Below, piece by piece: positions 1 through 9,695 of a stretch of 64,000 nt of DNA (position 1 is the first letter of the stretch; each line of letters begins with the position of its first letter). The position numbers and the translations under genes are program-made. Source of the DNA: Brenneria izbisi (GTDB taxonomy: Bacteria; Pseudomonadota; Gammaproteobacteria; Enterobacterales; Enterobacteriaceae); the NCBI RefSeq assembly GCF_025840185.1, contig NZ_JAMPJU010000008.1, positions 111,639-175,638 on the forward strand. Reading direction: 5' to 3'. The notes beneath the pieces were generated by a model that made no database searches, was not told where the DNA came from, and was given only the letters and a program-made list of their open reading frames with translations.

Positions 1-1290
1 ATTTATTCATTGGCGGAAATGAGCGAAGCGGACGGCTATAAAGTTGCCGATCTCGAAGTGCAATACGGTGAAATGGATGGTTACAGCGCTGAAGCGCGTG
101 CTGGTGAATTGCTGCTGGGCGTCGGTATTCCGGTGGAGCAACACTATGGCCCGATGAGCGAAGTGGCCCCCGGTTGGAAACTGCGCGTACTGTTGGCGCA
201 GGCGTTGTTTGCCAATCCAGATATCCTGCTGCTGGATGAACCGACCAACAACCTGGATATCGCTACCATCCGTTGGCTGGAGCAGGTGTTGAACGAGCGT
301 AACAGCACCATGATCATCATTTCCCACGATCGTCACTTTCTCAATATGGTCTGCACCCACATGGCGGATCTGGATTATGGCGAACTGCGTATTTATCCCG
401 GCAACTATGATGAATACATGACGGCGGCAACACAGGCGCGTGAACGTCTGCTGGCGGATAACGCCAAGAAAAAAGCCCAGATTTCCGAGTTACAGTCTTT
501 CGTTAGCCGCTTCAGCGCCAATGCCTCCAAATCCAAACAGGCGACTTCCCGCGCTCGTCAGATTGATAAAATCCAGTTGGAAGAAGTGAAGGCCTCCAGT
601 CGTCAGAATCCGTTCATCCGCTTTGAACAGGATAAGAAACTGTTCCGTAATGCGCTGGAAGTGGAAGCGCTGGCGAAAGGCTTTGATAACGGCCCGCTGT
701 TTCACAAATTGAATCTGATGGTGGAAGTGGGTGAGAAGGTCGCTATTCTGGGGACCAACGGTATCGGTAAATCGACGTTGCTGAAAACGCTGGTCGGCGA
801 TATGCAGCCTGACAGCGGTACGGTGAAGTGGTCGGAAAATGTGAAAATCGGTTATTACGCGCAGGATCATGAATATGAATTCGACGATTCTCTGACCGTA
901 TTTGACTGGATGAGCCAGTGGAAACAGGCAAAGGATGACGAACAGGCGGTGCGTAGCGTGCTGGGGCGGTTACTGTTCAGTCAGGACGATATCAAGAAGA
1001 AAGTGAAAGTCCTGTCTGGTGGTGAGAAAGGCCGGATGCTGTTTGGTAAGTTGATGATGCAGCGTCCGAATGTTCTGGTGATGGATGAACCGACCAACCA
1101 CCTTGACATGGAATCGATTGAATCGCTCAACATGGCGTTGGAATTATACGAGGGGACGCTGTTGTTTGTCTCTCACGACCGTGAGTTCGTCAGTTCGCTG
1201 GCGACCCGTATTCTGGAAATCACAGCAAATAACGTCATCGACTTTACGGGCAATTACGAAGATTACCTGCGCAGTCAGGGGATTCAGTAA
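1..1290 (+). CDS. ybiT: ABC-F family ATPase YbiT (5' truncated by window edge)
   Basis: This is the C-terminal four-fifths of an ABC-F protein, a soluble tandem ATP-binding-cassette ATPase thought to act on ribosomes rather than in transport. The reading frame is open to base 1, so the true start lies upstream; E. coli YbiT is about 530 residues and about 429 are present. The end of the first cassette is visible (Walker [12 protein letters not shown], switch His in SHDRHF). A charged linker follows, then the second cassette with Walker [10 protein letters not shown], signature LSGGEKGR and Walker [10 protein letters not shown]. The protein is nearly colinear with E. coli YbiT. There are no membrane segments. 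A strong terminator follows, separating it from the hydrogenase operon. Confidence 0.95.
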   Translation: MYSLAEMSEADGYKVADLEVQYGEMDGYSAEARAGELLLGVGIPVEQHYGPMSEVAPGWKLRVLLAQALFANPDILLLDEPTNNLDIATIRWLEQVLNERNSTMIIISHDRHFLNMVCTHMADLDYGELRIYPGNYDEYMTAATQARERLLADNAKKKAQISELQSFVSRFSANASKSKQATSRARQIDKIQLEEVKASSRQNPFIRFEQDKKLFRNALEVEALAKGFDNGPLFHKLNLMVEVGEKVAILGTNGIGKSTLLKTLVGDMQPDSGTVKWSENVKIGYYAQDHEYEFDDSLTVFDWMSQWKQAKDDEQAVRSVLGRLLFSQDDIKKKVKVLSGGEKGRMLFGKLMMQRPNVLVMDEPTNHLDMESIESLNMALELYEGTLLFVSHDREFVSSLATRILEITANNVIDFTGNYEDYLRSQGIQ

Positions 1291-1324
1291 CCAATAGCTG
1301 AGAACGGCGCAATTTCTTATCCAG

Positions 1325-1357
1325 GGCAGCACGGTTGATCCGTCGCTGCCTTTTTAT
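1325..1357 (+). terminator. Rho-independent terminator after ybiT
   Basis: A GC-rich hairpin (arms 1325-1334 and 1340-1350, 5-nt loop, one bulged C) is followed directly by TTTTTATTT. It lies 35 nt after the ybiT stop codon. Confidence 0.88.
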
Positions 1358-1825
1358 TTGGCCTCCAGCAACATGAATAGCCGTTGAAAGCCGTGTTTAT
1401 TCTGTATTCCGCTAACAAAGATAACCAATATTTATTATGTCAGAGATTATTCGGTTATCTGGCATTTTCTTCCACCGTAATTCAGGGCGTTTGATATTAT
1501 GTTTTTTAAACTAAAATACCTAAAGTAAGTAATTTTATTTAGGATTTTCAGATAGAAAAAATACCGCTACGTCCTTATGAATAAAATAAATATCGATAAA
1601 GAACTTTTTTAAAAAATCTTTTTATATCATATTGCTATTGGTTTTTATTTAGATGATTGCATAAGGTGATTAATCGATTTAGCTCATTAAATATAAATGA
1701 AATGATAATGTTCTGACGTTATTGCGATTATTTCTCATTTAAAAAATATCGCTGTACTTCTAAATAGACGCTGTGCGTATTAAGTCACAGTTATAACAGA
1801 AACAATAAATCTATTGTCCCAGCGA
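1358..1825. other. AT-rich intergenic region upstream of hybO
   Basis: About 470 nt of strongly AT-rich sequence with no convincing open frame. It lies between the ybiT terminator and the FNR box of the hydrogenase operon. It may carry further regulator sites (such as NarL/P or IHF), but none is clear enough to call. Confidence 0.6.
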
Positions 1826-1839
1826 TTGATAGAGATCAA
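1826..1839 (+). promoter_or_regulatory. FNR box of the hyb operon
   Basis: TTGAT-AGAG-ATCAA is a perfect match to the FNR consensus TTGAT-N4-ATCAA. Its centre is 41.5 nt upstream of a plausible start near 1874, with a -10-like TACCAT at 1863-1868. That is the spacing of a class II FNR-activated promoter. The first gene, hybO, starts at 1921, so the leader would be about 47 nt. Anaerobic activation of the operon is inferred. Confidence 0.85.
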
Positions 1840-1920
1840 GTCTGTTAACTTAAATTACTCCTTACCATACCCACACACATATTGTGTGTTACTCCGTTCA
1901 GGTACAGGAGAATAATAAAA

Positions 1921-3060
1921 ATGAGTGGGGAAAATTTACTGCTTTCCCATCATGGCGTGAATCGCCGTGATTTTATGAAGTTATGTGCGGCACTGGCGGC
2001 ATCAATGGGATTGGCGGATTCCGCGGTGGCGGATATTGCCCAGTCAATCAGTTCTCCACAGCGCCCGCCGGTTATCTGGATCGGCGCGCAGGAGTGCACT
2101 GGCTGTACGGAAAGCCTGTTGCGAGCAACGCATCCAACCATTGAAACTCTGTTGTTAAATACCATTTCGCTGGAATATCACGAAGTGCTTTCCGCCGCTT
2201 TCGGCGAACAGGCGGAAGAAAACAAACATCGGGCCGTTGAACAATATAAAGGGAAATTTGTTCTGGTGGTTGATGGTTCGATACCGATGAAGGATGGCGG
2301 TATCTATTGCATGGTGGCGGGCAAGCCGATTGTGGATCATATCCGCGAAGCGGCGGAACATGCCGCCGCTATTATCGCCATCGGTTCCTGTTCGGCCTGG
2401 GGCGGTGTACCGGCGGCAGGCGTCAACCCGACAGGCGCCGTCAGTTTGCAGGATGTGCTGCCCGGAAAGACGGTCATCAATATTCCCGGTTGTCCGCCGA
2501 ATCCCCATAATTTCCTCGCCACCGTCGCCCACATCATCACTTACCAACGTCCGCCCGCCCTGGATGCCGAGGGACGGCCAACCTTTGCCTACGCGCGTTT
2601 GATCCATGAAAACTGCGAACGGCGTCCGCATTTTGACGCCGGACGTTTCGCCAAAGAGTTTGGTGATGAAGGCCATCGGCAAGGGTGGTGCCTCTACCAC
2701 CTGGGCTGTAAAGGGCCGGAAACTTACGGCAACTGTCCGACGCTGGAATTTTGCGATGTGGGCGGCGGCATCTGGCCGGTGGGGATCGGACATCCCTGCT
2801 ACGGCTGTAACGAGAAAGGGATCGGGTTTACCAAAGGTATCTTCCAACTGGCCAACGTTGAGAATCCCACGCCGCATGTTGAAAAACCGGACATCCACAG
2901 TCCCGAAGGCGGTGAGATATCGGCGACGGCTGTCGGGTTGATTGGCGGCATACTGGGTGTGGTGGGGGGCGTCAGTCTGATGACCGTGCGTGAGTTGGGG
3001 CGTCAGCAAAAGCAGAGCCAAGGCCAGCAAGACGCCGGAAACGGACCCCGGGAGGGTTAA
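1921..3060 (+). CDS. hybO: Hydrogenase-2 small subunit HybO
   Basis: Small electron-transfer subunit (379 aa) of the periplasm-facing [NiFe] uptake hydrogenase 2, carrying the Fe-S relay from the NiFe site. The N-terminus has a twin-arginine signal (NRRDFMKLC) and an Ala-rich hydrophobic stretch. The mature part shows the cluster cysteines (GAQECTGCTES, GSCSAWGG, PGCPPNP, CLYHLGCKGPETYG, HPCYGC). A C-terminal hydrophobic helix (VGLIGGILGVVGGVSLMTV) anchors it in the inner membrane, as in E. coli HybO. I chose ATG 1921 because a good AGGAG site precedes it and the protein then aligns with E. coli from residue 1; the frame also runs up to 1882. First gene of hybOABCDE-hypABCDE. Confidence 0.97.
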   Translation: MSGENLLLSHHGVNRRDFMKLCAALAASMGLADSAVADIAQSISSPQRPPVIWIGAQECTGCTESLLRATHPTIETLLLNTISLEYHEVLSAAFGEQAEENKHRAVEQYKGKFVLVVDGSIPMKDGGIYCMVAGKPIVDHIREAAEHAAAIIAIGSCSAWGGVPAAGVNPTGAVSLQDVLPGKTVINIPGCPPNPHNFLATVAHIITYQRPPALDAEGRPTFAYARLIHENCERRPHFDAGRFAKEFGDEGHRQGWCLYHLGCKGPETYGNCPTLEFCDVGGGIWPVGIGHPCYGCNEKGIGFTKGIFQLANVENPTPHVEKPDIHSPEGGEISATAVGLIGGILGVVGGVSLMTVRELGRQQKQSQGQQDAGNGPREG

Positions 3061-3063
3061 GCC

Positions 3064-4092
3064 GTGAACAGACGCAATTTTTTCAAACTGGCTTCCGCCA
3101 GTGCGTTACTGGCCGGTAAGCCATTGACCAGCCAGGCCGCGGCGCAAAACAAACCGCCGATCCCCGGCGCGTTGGGTATGTTATATGACTCAACATTGTG
3201 CGTCGGCTGTCAGGCATGCGTGACAGAATGTCAATTGGTCAACCAATCGGCCTATAACCCTGACAGCAAGATCTATGCGGGCGGTTCGGCAATCTGGTCC
3301 AACAATGACAAGCTGAGTCCTTACACCAATAACATCATCCAGGTGTGGCGCTCCGGCGAAGGAAAAAACAAGGATCAGGCCGACAACGGCTACGCCTACA
3401 TCAAGAAACAGTGCATGCATTGCGTCGATCCCAACTGCGTATCGGTCTGTCCGGTCACTGCTCTGAAGAAAGACGTCAAAACCGGCGTGGTGCACTATGA
3501 CGCCAGCGTTTGCACCGGTTGTCGTTACTGCATGGTGGCCTGTCCGTTCAATATTCCCAAATATGACTACGAAAATCCGTTCGGCAAACTGCACAAATGC
3601 GAACTGTGTAATCAGCCGGGGCTGGAACGTCTGGATAAAGGCGGCCTGCCGGGTTGCGTGGATGTCTGTCCGACGGGCGCGGTGATTTTCGGCACGCGTG
3701 AAGAATTATTGGCTGAAGCGCGGCATCGTTTGTCATTGCAGGCGGGAGAGGAGTACCGCTATCCGCGTCAGACGCTGGCGAAAAAGGATACCTATCTCCA
3801 CACCGTACCGAAATACGATCGGCATGTTTATGGCGAAAAAGAGGCTGGCGGTACGCAGGTGCTGGTGCTGGCGGGCGTGCCTTACCAGAATCTGGATCTG
3901 CCGGAACTGGCCGAGCTTTCCACCGGCGCCCGCTCCGAATATGTCCAGCACACACTCTACAAGGGCATGGTGTTGCCGCTGGCGGTGCTGGCCGGGCTAT
4001 CTGTTCTGGTGCATCGCAACACCCGGTCTGACCGGGCGGATCACCGCCCGGAAGCCGACAGGAAACAGGAGGACAATCATGACGGCGCATAA
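3064..4092 (+). CDS. hybA: Hydrogenase-2 ferredoxin-like subunit HybA
   Basis: Periplasmic iron-sulfur protein (342 aa) that passes electrons between HybO and the quinone-linked membrane subunit HybB. It has a twin-arginine leader (NRRNFFKLA). Four cysteine clusters are seen: [35 protein letters not shown] and CELCNQ...CVDVC. A hydrophobic C-terminal anchor ([14 protein letters not shown]) precedes a charged tail. The start is GTG at 3064, three nt after the hybO stop, and gives a protein matching E. coli HybA from its first residue. It overlaps hybB by 14 nt. Confidence 0.96.
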   Translation: MNRRNFFKLASASALLAGKPLTSQAAAQNKPPIPGALGMLYDSTLCVGCQACVTECQLVNQSAYNPDSKIYAGGSAIWSNNDKLSPYTNNIIQVWRSGEGKNKDQADNGYAYIKKQCMHCVDPNCVSVCPVTALKKDVKTGVVHYDASVCTGCRYCMVACPFNIPKYDYENPFGKLHKCELCNQPGLERLDKGGLPGCVDVCPTGAVIFGTREELLAEARHRLSLQAGEEYRYPRQTLAKKDTYLHTVPKYDRHVYGEKEAGGTQVLVLAGVPYQNLDLPELAELSTGARSEYVQHTLYKGMVLPLAVLAGLSVLVHRNTRSDRADHRPEADRKQEDNHDGA

Positions 4093-5278
4093 AGCGAGTC
4101 CATTAGGCGGACGTCTGGTCAGTTGGCCGATCATGTTGCTGGCGCCGTTTATCGTGCTGTGCGCGCTGCTGATCGTAAAACGTCTGGTGTTTGGTATTGG
4201 CGATGTCGCGGCGCTCAATGGCGGCTATCCGTGGGGGATCTGGATCGCGTTCGATCTGCTGGTGGGTACCGGTTTTGCCTGCGGCGGCTGGGCGCTGGCC
4301 TGGGCGGTCTATGTGTTTAACCGCGGAGAATATCATCCGCTGGTGCGTCCGGCGCTGTTGGCCAGCTTGTTCGGTTATTCGCTCGGCGGGCTGTCGATCA
4401 CTATTGATGTCGGACGTTACTGGAATCTGCCGTACTTTTTTATTCCGGGCTTTTTCAATACTTCATCGGTGCTGTTTGAAACCGCGGTCTGTATGACGAT
4501 CTACATCGGCGTCATGGCGCTGGAGTTCGCGCCGGTGATCTGCGAACGCATGGGATGGAAAGTCTCGCTCAGGCGTCTGAACAAAGTGATGTTCTTTATC
4601 ATTGCGTTGGGCGCGCTGTTGCCGACCATGCACCAGTCATCCATGGGTTCATTGATGATTTCCGCCGGTTATAAAGTTCATCCGCTGTGGCAGAGCTATG
4701 AGCTATTGCCGCTGTTCTCGCTGCTGACCGCCTTCATCATGGGTTTTTCCATCGTGATGTTTGAAGGTTCGCTGGCGCAGGCCGGATTAAAAGGGCGCGG
4801 GCCGAATGAAAAACACCTGTTTGCTCGTTTGACGCAAATCATTCAGGTTCTGCTGTTGTTGTTTGTGGTATTGCGGTTCGGCGAATTAAGCTGGAATGAC
4901 AAACTGGGCTATCTGTTTAAAGGCGATCGTTTTGCGATAACGTTCTGGTGTGAAGCGGCGCTGATGATCTTCCCGTTGGTGGTGTTCCGTTTCCAACGCT
5001 TCCGCCACGATTCACGTCTGCTATTTGTGGGCGCGTTGAGCCTGTTGTTCGGCGCGGCCTTATGGCGGCTGAGCTATTCCCTGCTGGCTTTCAACCCCGG
5101 TGGCGGCTATCACTATTTCCCGGCGACGGCGGAAGTGCTGATCTCCATCGGTTTTGTGGCGATTGAAGTCTGCGCCTACATCTTGTTAATCCGGCTGTTG
5201 CCGGTACTTCCCGCGCTGGAAGGCGTTCATAAGAATTATCAGGCCGAGGTAAAGCATGAGCCAACGCATCACCATTGA
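4079..5278 (+). CDS. hybB: Hydrogenase-2 membrane subunit HybB (NrfD/PsrC type)
   Basis: Polytopic inner-membrane subunit (399 aa) of the NrfD/PsrC family that links hydrogenase 2 to the menaquinone pool. About ten hydrophobic helices are visible. The family's conserved polar stretches are present, such as [20 protein letters not shown] and the loop around [11 protein letters not shown]. The frame is open from 3698, but translation should start at ATG 4079. That ATG follows a GGAGGA site inside the end of hybA, and the protein then matches E. coli HybB. The His-rich C-terminal end overlaps the start of hybC by 23 nt. Confidence 0.96.
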   Translation: MTAHKASPLGGRLVSWPIMLLAPFIVLCALLIVKRLVFGIGDVAALNGGYPWGIWIAFDLLVGTGFACGGWALAWAVYVFNRGEYHPLVRPALLASLFGYSLGGLSITIDVGRYWNLPYFFIPGFFNTSSVLFETAVCMTIYIGVMALEFAPVICERMGWKVSLRRLNKVMFFIIALGALLPTMHQSSMGSLMISAGYKVHPLWQSYELLPLFSLLTAFIMGFSIVMFEGSLAQAGLKGRGPNEKHLFARLTQIIQVLLLLFVVLRFGELSWNDKLGYLFKGDRFAITFWCEAALMIFPLVVFRFQRFRHDSRLLFVGALSLLFGAALWRLSYSLLAFNPGGGYHYFPATAEVLISIGFVAIEVCAYILLIRLLPVLPALEGVHKNYQAEVKHEPTHHH

Positions 5279-6962
5279 TCCTATTACCCGTATCGAGGGA
5301 CACCTGCGCATTGACTGCGAAATTGAACAGGGGAAAGTCACCAAAGCCTGGTCATCCGGCACCATGTGGCGCGGTATGGAGGAAATTGTTAAAGGTCAGG
5401 ACCCGCGCGATGCGTGGATGATTGTGCAGCGTATCTGCGGCGTCTGCACCACGGTGCACGCCATTGCTTCGGTGCGTGCGGTAGAAAATGCTCTGCAACT
5501 GAATGTGCCGGTCAATGCCCAATACATCCGTAACCTGATCCTGGCGGCGCACAGTATCCACGACCATATCGTGCATTTCTATCAGCTATCCGCGCTGGAC
5601 TGGGTGGATGTGACCTCTGCTCTTGATGCCTCCCCGCAAAAAGCGGAAGCGTTACTGAAAGGGTTGTCCGACTGGTCGTTGAACAATGCGGCGGAATTCT
5701 CCAAGGTGCAGCAAAAGCTGAAAGATTTGGTCGCCAGCGGTCAACTGGGGATTTTCGCCAACGGCTATTGGGGACACCCGGCGATGGCGTTGCCGCCGGA
5801 AGTAAATCTGATTGCCGTCGCCCACTATTTGCAGGCGCTGGAGTGTCAGCGTGACGCGAACCGTATTGTGGCGATCCTCGGCGGCAAGACGCCGCACATC
5901 CAGAACCTGGCGGTAGGTGGCGTGGCGAATCCGATCAATCTGGATGCCCCCAGCGTGCTGAATCTGGAACGCCTGATGTACGTGAAATCGTTTATCGATC
6001 GGTTGAGCGACTTTATCGAACAGGTCTACAAAGTGGATTGCGCGGTGATCGCGGCGCACTATCCTGACTGGCTGAGTCTGGGTAAAGGCGCCGATCATTA
6101 TCTCAGCGTCCCGGAACTGCCGACCGATAACCAGGGCGGCAGCTTCCTGTTGGCCGGCGGTTATCTGGAAAATGGCGACTTTGCCAACTATCGGCCGATT
6201 ACCAGCCACACCGATCCGTTTCTGATCGACGGCATCAAGGAAAGCGGCAAACACGCCTGGTATCAGGACGATGAACCGTTGGCGCCGTGGGAGGGATTAA
6301 CGCGCCCGAACTACACTGGTTGGCAGGATGAGGGCAAATACACCTGGGTGAAAGCGCCGACCTTCTACGGCAAGACGGTTGAGGTGGGGCCGCTGGCATG
6401 GCTGTTGTGCAGTCTGGCGGCCAAACATCAGGATACCGAAGCCCACTATGCGCAAGTGGCGGCGGCCTACCAGAAACTGACGGGACAAACACTGAAAGAG
6501 GAACACCTGCATTCCACATTGGGCCGGGTGATCGGTCGCACCGTGCATTGTTGCGTATTGAAGGATACGCTGGCGCAGCAATGGCAGGCGCTGGTCGCCA
6601 ACATTGGCAACGGCGATCACCAGACGTTTATCAAACCTGATTTATCGCCGGATACTGAGTTCCGCGGCGTCGGGTTCGGGGAAATGCCGCGCGGCATGCT
6701 GTCGCATTGGATCGTCTTCAAAAACGGTAAAATCACCAACTATCAGGCCGTGGTGCCTTCAACCTGGACATCCGGGCCGCGTAACTTCGAGGGGGTCGCC
6801 GGCCCTTACGAACAGTCGTTGGTGGGTACGCCGATCGCCGATCCACATAAACCGCTGGAAGTGGTGCGAACCATCCACTCGTTTGATCCGTGCATGTCCT
6901 GTGCGGTGCATATCGTGGATATGGTTGATGGCAGCGAAGTGACGCGGGTTAAGGTGCTGTGA
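5256..6962 (+). CDS. hybC: Hydrogenase-2 large (catalytic) subunit HybC
   Basis: NiFe catalytic subunit (568 aa) that oxidises H2. Nickel ligands are at the N-terminus (RICGVC, Cys61 and Cys64) and the C-terminus (DPCMSC, Cys546 and Cys549). The sequence ends in a 16-residue peptide after His552, which the protease HybD should remove after nickel insertion. It has no export signal of its own, so it should cross the membrane with HybO via Tat. Start and length match E. coli HybC (567 aa). hybD begins within its stop codon. Confidence 0.97.
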   Translation: MSQRITIDPITRIEGHLRIDCEIEQGKVTKAWSSGTMWRGMEEIVKGQDPRDAWMIVQRICGVCTTVHAIASVRAVENALQLNVPVNAQYIRNLILAAHSIHDHIVHFYQLSALDWVDVTSALDASPQKAEALLKGLSDWSLNNAAEFSKVQQKLKDLVASGQLGIFANGYWGHPAMALPPEVNLIAVAHYLQALECQRDANRIVAILGGKTPHIQNLAVGGVANPINLDAPSVLNLERLMYVKSFIDRLSDFIEQVYKVDCAVIAAHYPDWLSLGKGADHYLSVPELPTDNQGGSFLLAGGYLENGDFANYRPITSHTDPFLIDGIKESGKHAWYQDDEPLAPWEGLTRPNYTGWQDEGKYTWVKAPTFYGKTVEVGPLAWLLCSLAAKHQDTEAHYAQVAAAYQKLTGQTLKEEHLHSTLGRVIGRTVHCCVLKDTLAQQWQALVANIGNGDHQTFIKPDLSPDTEFRGVGFGEMPRGMLSHWIVFKNGKITNYQAVVPSTWTSGPRNFEGVAGPYEQSLVGTPIADPHKPLEVVRTIHSFDPCMSCAVHIVDMVDGSEVTRVKVL

Positions 6963-7495
6963 TGAACATACTGGTGTTGGGGGTGGGCAATCTGCTGTTA
7001 AGTGATGAAGCCGTTGGGGTGCGGATCGTGGAAGCGTTGGAACAGCGTTATACCTTTGCGCCGCCAATCGACATCGTTGATGGCGGCACCTGCGGACTGG
7101 AACTGATGGACGCGATGGCAAAGCGCGATCACCTGATCGTGACCGATGCGGTGCTGACCGGACAAGCGCCAGGCACGGTGACGATACTGCGCGACAGCGA
7201 AGTCCCTGCGCTGTTTACCCGCAAAATTTCCCCGCACCAGTTGGGTTTAGCCGATGTGCTGATGGCATTGCAACTGACGGAGGAATTTCCGCGTCAACTG
7301 ACGCTGATTGGCGTCGAGCCGGCTTCTCTGGCGGTGCATATCGGTTTGAGCGCAACGGTAAAACAGGCGCTTGAGCTTGCGTTACAACAGGTTGTGGCCG
7401 CATTGCGGCAAAGCGGCGTAACAGTGAGTGAACGAGGCGAGGCCGGCAGTAATGAGATCGATAGCGACAAGGTCGATAGTGAACAGCACATCTGA
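6962..7495 (+). CDS. hybD: Hydrogenase-2 maturation endopeptidase HybD
   Basis: Nickel-dependent protease (177 aa) of the M52/HyaD family that trims the C-terminal peptide of HybC. The three metal ligands known for HybD are seen as Glu16 (LLSDEAVG), Asp62 (VTDAVL) and His92 (ISPHQLG). The ATG overlaps the hybC TGA. The tail after about residue 150 is acidic, Ser/Asp-rich and longer than in E. coli (164 aa), and looks non-conserved. Confidence 0.95.
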   Translation: MNILVLGVGNLLLSDEAVGVRIVEALEQRYTFAPPIDIVDGGTCGLELMDAMAKRDHLIVTDAVLTGQAPGTVTILRDSEVPALFTRKISPHQLGLADVLMALQLTEEFPRQLTLIGVEPASLAVHIGLSATVKQALELALQQVVAALRQSGVTVSERGEAGSNEIDSDKVDSEQHI

Positions 7496-8021
7496 TGTGA
7501 CCGATGTGCACCGGATAACGGGTGAGCGCAATGCAGCGTCGTCCGTTGTTCGTCATGATGAACATCCGGCAGCGTGGCTGGAGCGGATGTTCATGACGAT
7601 TGCCGATGAAAAAATGCGTTCGTTGCCGTTTTTCCGTGCGGACATCCCGGTGCGCGCCTGCGGTTTTACCCGGTTTGAGCAGCAGTGGGTCGGTTGTCTG
7701 CTGACGCCCTGGATGATGAGTTTGCTGGTTCTTCCGGGGCCGGGGCAGGTCTGGTCGGACAGGCCGTTAGCCGATCGTCTGGCGTTAGCCCTCCCTTGCG
7801 GTAATGTGACGTTTATCGTTGGCGAGATGGCGGGAAAACAATATCTGTCCTGCTCGCTGATGTCGCCCATCGATAGCCGACTACGCGGGAAGCAAGCGGT
7901 TTCACTGGCTGAGCAGAGTGCGAAAATGGCGCTGTCGTTGCCGGTGGCGGATGCCGATGCGCCGCGTAACCTACGTCGCCGCGAACTGTTTCGCCGAAAC
8001 CGGAGTGAACCCCATGCATGA
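7452..8021 (+). CDS. hybE: Hydrogenase-2 assembly chaperone HybE
   Basis: Cytoplasmic assembly and Tat-proofreading chaperone (about 189 aa) for the hydrogenase-2 precursors. The conserved HybE core is present: GCLLTPWMMSLLVLPGP, the PCGNVTFIVGE segment, and QYLSCSLMSP. It is longer than E. coli HybE (162 aa) because of a divergent N-terminus. ATG 7452 is the best internal start, but GTG 7428 upstream is also possible and neither has a strong ribosome site. It overlaps the end of hybD and the start of hypA. Confidence 0.9.
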   Translation: MRSIATRSIVNSTSDVTDVHRITGERNAASSVVRHDEHPAAWLERMFMTIADEKMRSLPFFRADIPVRACGFTRFEQQWVGCLLTPWMMSLLVLPGPGQVWSDRPLADRLALALPCGNVTFIVGEMAGKQYLSCSLMSPIDSRLRGKQAVSLAEQSAKMALSLPVADADAPRNLRRRELFRRNRSEPHA

Positions 8022-8355
8022 AATTTCCATGTGCTACAACGCGTTGGAATTGATTGAGCAGCAGGCGCGTCAACATCAGGCCCGTCGGGTCACCGAAGTC
8101 TGGCTGGAAGTGGGGGCGCTCTCCTGTATTGAAGAGAGCGCGCTGCGTTTTTGTTTCGAGTCCGTCTGTCGACAAACGCTGGCGGAAGGTTGTCGGTTGC
8201 ATATCGCTATCCGCCCGGCCAAGGCCTGGTGCTGGGAATGCAGTGCGGTCATCGACGTGGTTGAGCACGGCGTCGGATGTCCGGTTTGCGGCAGTTACCA
8301 TCTGCGCGTAGATGATGGCGACAGTCTGCAAATCAAACAGTTGGCGATCGAGTAA
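8014..8355 (+). CDS. hypA: Hydrogenase nickel incorporation protein HypA/HybF
   Basis: Nickel-delivery metallochaperone (113 aa) that works with the GTPase HypB to load Ni into HybC. It starts MHEISMC, with the N-terminal His2 nickel ligand and the following Glu. A structural zinc site of two CxxC pairs is present (CWEC and CPVC). ATG 8014 lies inside the end of hybE, and the size matches the family. Within hydrogenase-2 operons this copy is usually called HybF. Confidence 0.96.
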   Translation: MHEISMCYNALELIEQQARQHQARRVTEVWLEVGALSCIEESALRFCFESVCRQTLAEGCRLHIAIRPAKAWCWECSAVIDVVEHGVGCPVCGSYHLRVDDGDSLQIKQLAIE

Positions 8356-8400
8356 CGGCTTTTTAAGCTTTCTGAAGATTGATAGCGGGAGGAGATCCCT

Positions 8401-9417
8401 ATGTGTACCACATGCGGTTGCGGTGAAGGGGAGCGCAAAATCGAAGGTGACGAGCATTCTCATGATCATCATCACGAGCATCATCACAAAAACCATCACG
8501 ATCACGGGCATGACCACGCGCATAGCCATGACCATCATCACGGCGGCAAGATCAAGGGTCGCTGCGTGATTATCCATCACCACCATTATCATGGCGATGT
8601 CCATAACCACTACTATGCTTTGCCGCCTAAGATCGTAAAGGGGGCGAAGCCGGTGAAAAAAAACGCCGCCGAAGAGGGCGAAGCGGCGTTTCAGCCAGAG
8701 GTCAATGAACAGGATCTGCATTACGGACAAGGCGCGGCGGGAACCCATGCGCCGGGGATCGGGCAGCAACGCCTGTTACAGATTGAAATGGACGTGCTGA
8801 GCAAAAATAACCATCTGGCGGAACATAACCGGGAACATTTTAACGCGCAGAACATTCTGGCGTTGAATCTGGTTTCCAGCCCCGGTTCAGGTAAAACCAC
8901 GTTGTTGACGACAACGCTGAACCATATTGGTCCGCAGATGCCTTGCGCGGTGATCGAGGGCGATCAGCAAACCGCCCATGACGCGGAGCGCATCCGGGCA
9001 ACGGGCGTGGCTGCTATTCAGGTGAATACCGGCAAGGGATGCCATCTGGATGCGCAGATGGTGCATGATGCGGCCCATCGTCTGCAACTGGCGGATAACA
9101 GCCTACTGTTTATCGAGAATGTCGGCAATCTGGTGTGTCCGGCAGGGTTTGATCTGGGCGAACGCGCGAAAGTCGCGGTGCTGTCAGTGACCGAAGGTGA
9201 AGATAAACCGCTGAAATATCCGCATATGTTTGCGGCGTCATCGCTGATGATTGTGAATAAAATCGATCTGCTGCCTTATCTGGATTTCAATCTGGAAGCG
9301 TGTGTCGCCAACGCCCGACGGGTCAACCCGGAAATTCAGATCATCGCGTTATCTGCCCGTACCGGCGAAGGGATGGATGCATGGCTTGGTTGGCTGGAGG
9401 CGCAACGATGTGCCTAG
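8401..9417 (+). CDS. hypB: Hydrogenase nickel incorporation GTPase HypB, His-rich
   Basis: SIMIBI-class GTPase (338 aa) that drives nickel insertion. It begins MCTTCGCG, a CxxCGC high-affinity nickel motif. Two histidine-rich tracts follow (about residues 19-51 and 58-74), expected to store nickel. The G domain has the P-loop [11 protein letters not shown] near residue 160, ENVGNLVCP and the base-binding NKID. It is longer than E. coli HypB (290 aa), and the excess is mostly the histidine region. A GGAGGAG ribosome site stands before ATG 8401. Its 3' end overlaps hypC. Confidence 0.97.
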   Translation: MCTTCGCGEGERKIEGDEHSHDHHHEHHHKNHHDHGHDHAHSHDHHHGGKIKGRCVIIHHHHYHGDVHNHYYALPPKIVKGAKPVKKNAAEEGEAAFQPEVNEQDLHYGQGAAGTHAPGIGQQRLLQIEMDVLSKNNHLAEHNREHFNAQNILALNLVSSPGSGKTTLLTTTLNHIGPQMPCAVIEGDQQTAHDAERIRATGVAAIQVNTGKGCHLDAQMVHDAAHRLQLADNSLLFIENVGNLVCPAGFDLGERAKVAVLSVTEGEDKPLKYPHMFAASSLMIVNKIDLLPYLDFNLEACVANARRVNPEIQIIALSARTGEGMDAWLGWLEAQRCA

Positions 9418-9695
9418 GCATTCCGGGAAAAGTGATATCTGTCGGCGATGATATTCACCAGCCAGCGTATGTTGATGTCTGCGGGGTACAGCGGGCGATC
9501 AATATCGCGCTGGTTTGTGAGGATTCTCCCGCCGATCTGGTGGGGCAATGGGTGTTGGTGCATGTCGGTTTCGCCATGAGCCTGCTGGATGAACAGGAGG
9601 CGCGGGATACGCTGGAAGCACTGCAATCCATGCGCGCCATCGGGCTGGAACTGGATGAATGGCGACAAAGCGGAGAGATTCATGCAATACGTTGA
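9408..9695 (+). CDS. hypC: Hydrogenase assembly chaperone HypC/HybG
   Basis: Small chaperone (95 aa) that carries the Fe(CN)2CO group with HypD and hands it to the large-subunit precursor. It starts MCLGIPGKV, with the invariant Cys2, and has the conserved VLVHVGFAM segment. It overlaps hypB by 10 nt and hypD by 14 nt. It is the only hypC-type gene in the window, in the position HybG takes in E. coli. Confidence 0.96.
   Translation: MCLGIPGKVISVGDDIHQPAYVDVCGVQRAINIALVCEDSPADLVGQWVLVHVGFAMSLLDEQEARDTLEALQSMRAIGLELDEWRQSGEIHAIR

Noticed and set aside
1882..1920. N-terminal extension of HybO from an upstream start
   Set aside because: The extra residues are not in the family and ATG 1921 has the good ribosome site and places the twin-arginine signal correctly.
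2155..3030. 291-codon open frame antisense to hybO
   Set aside because: It is a shadow of the strongly conserved hybO frame; no ribosome site and no recognisable motif.
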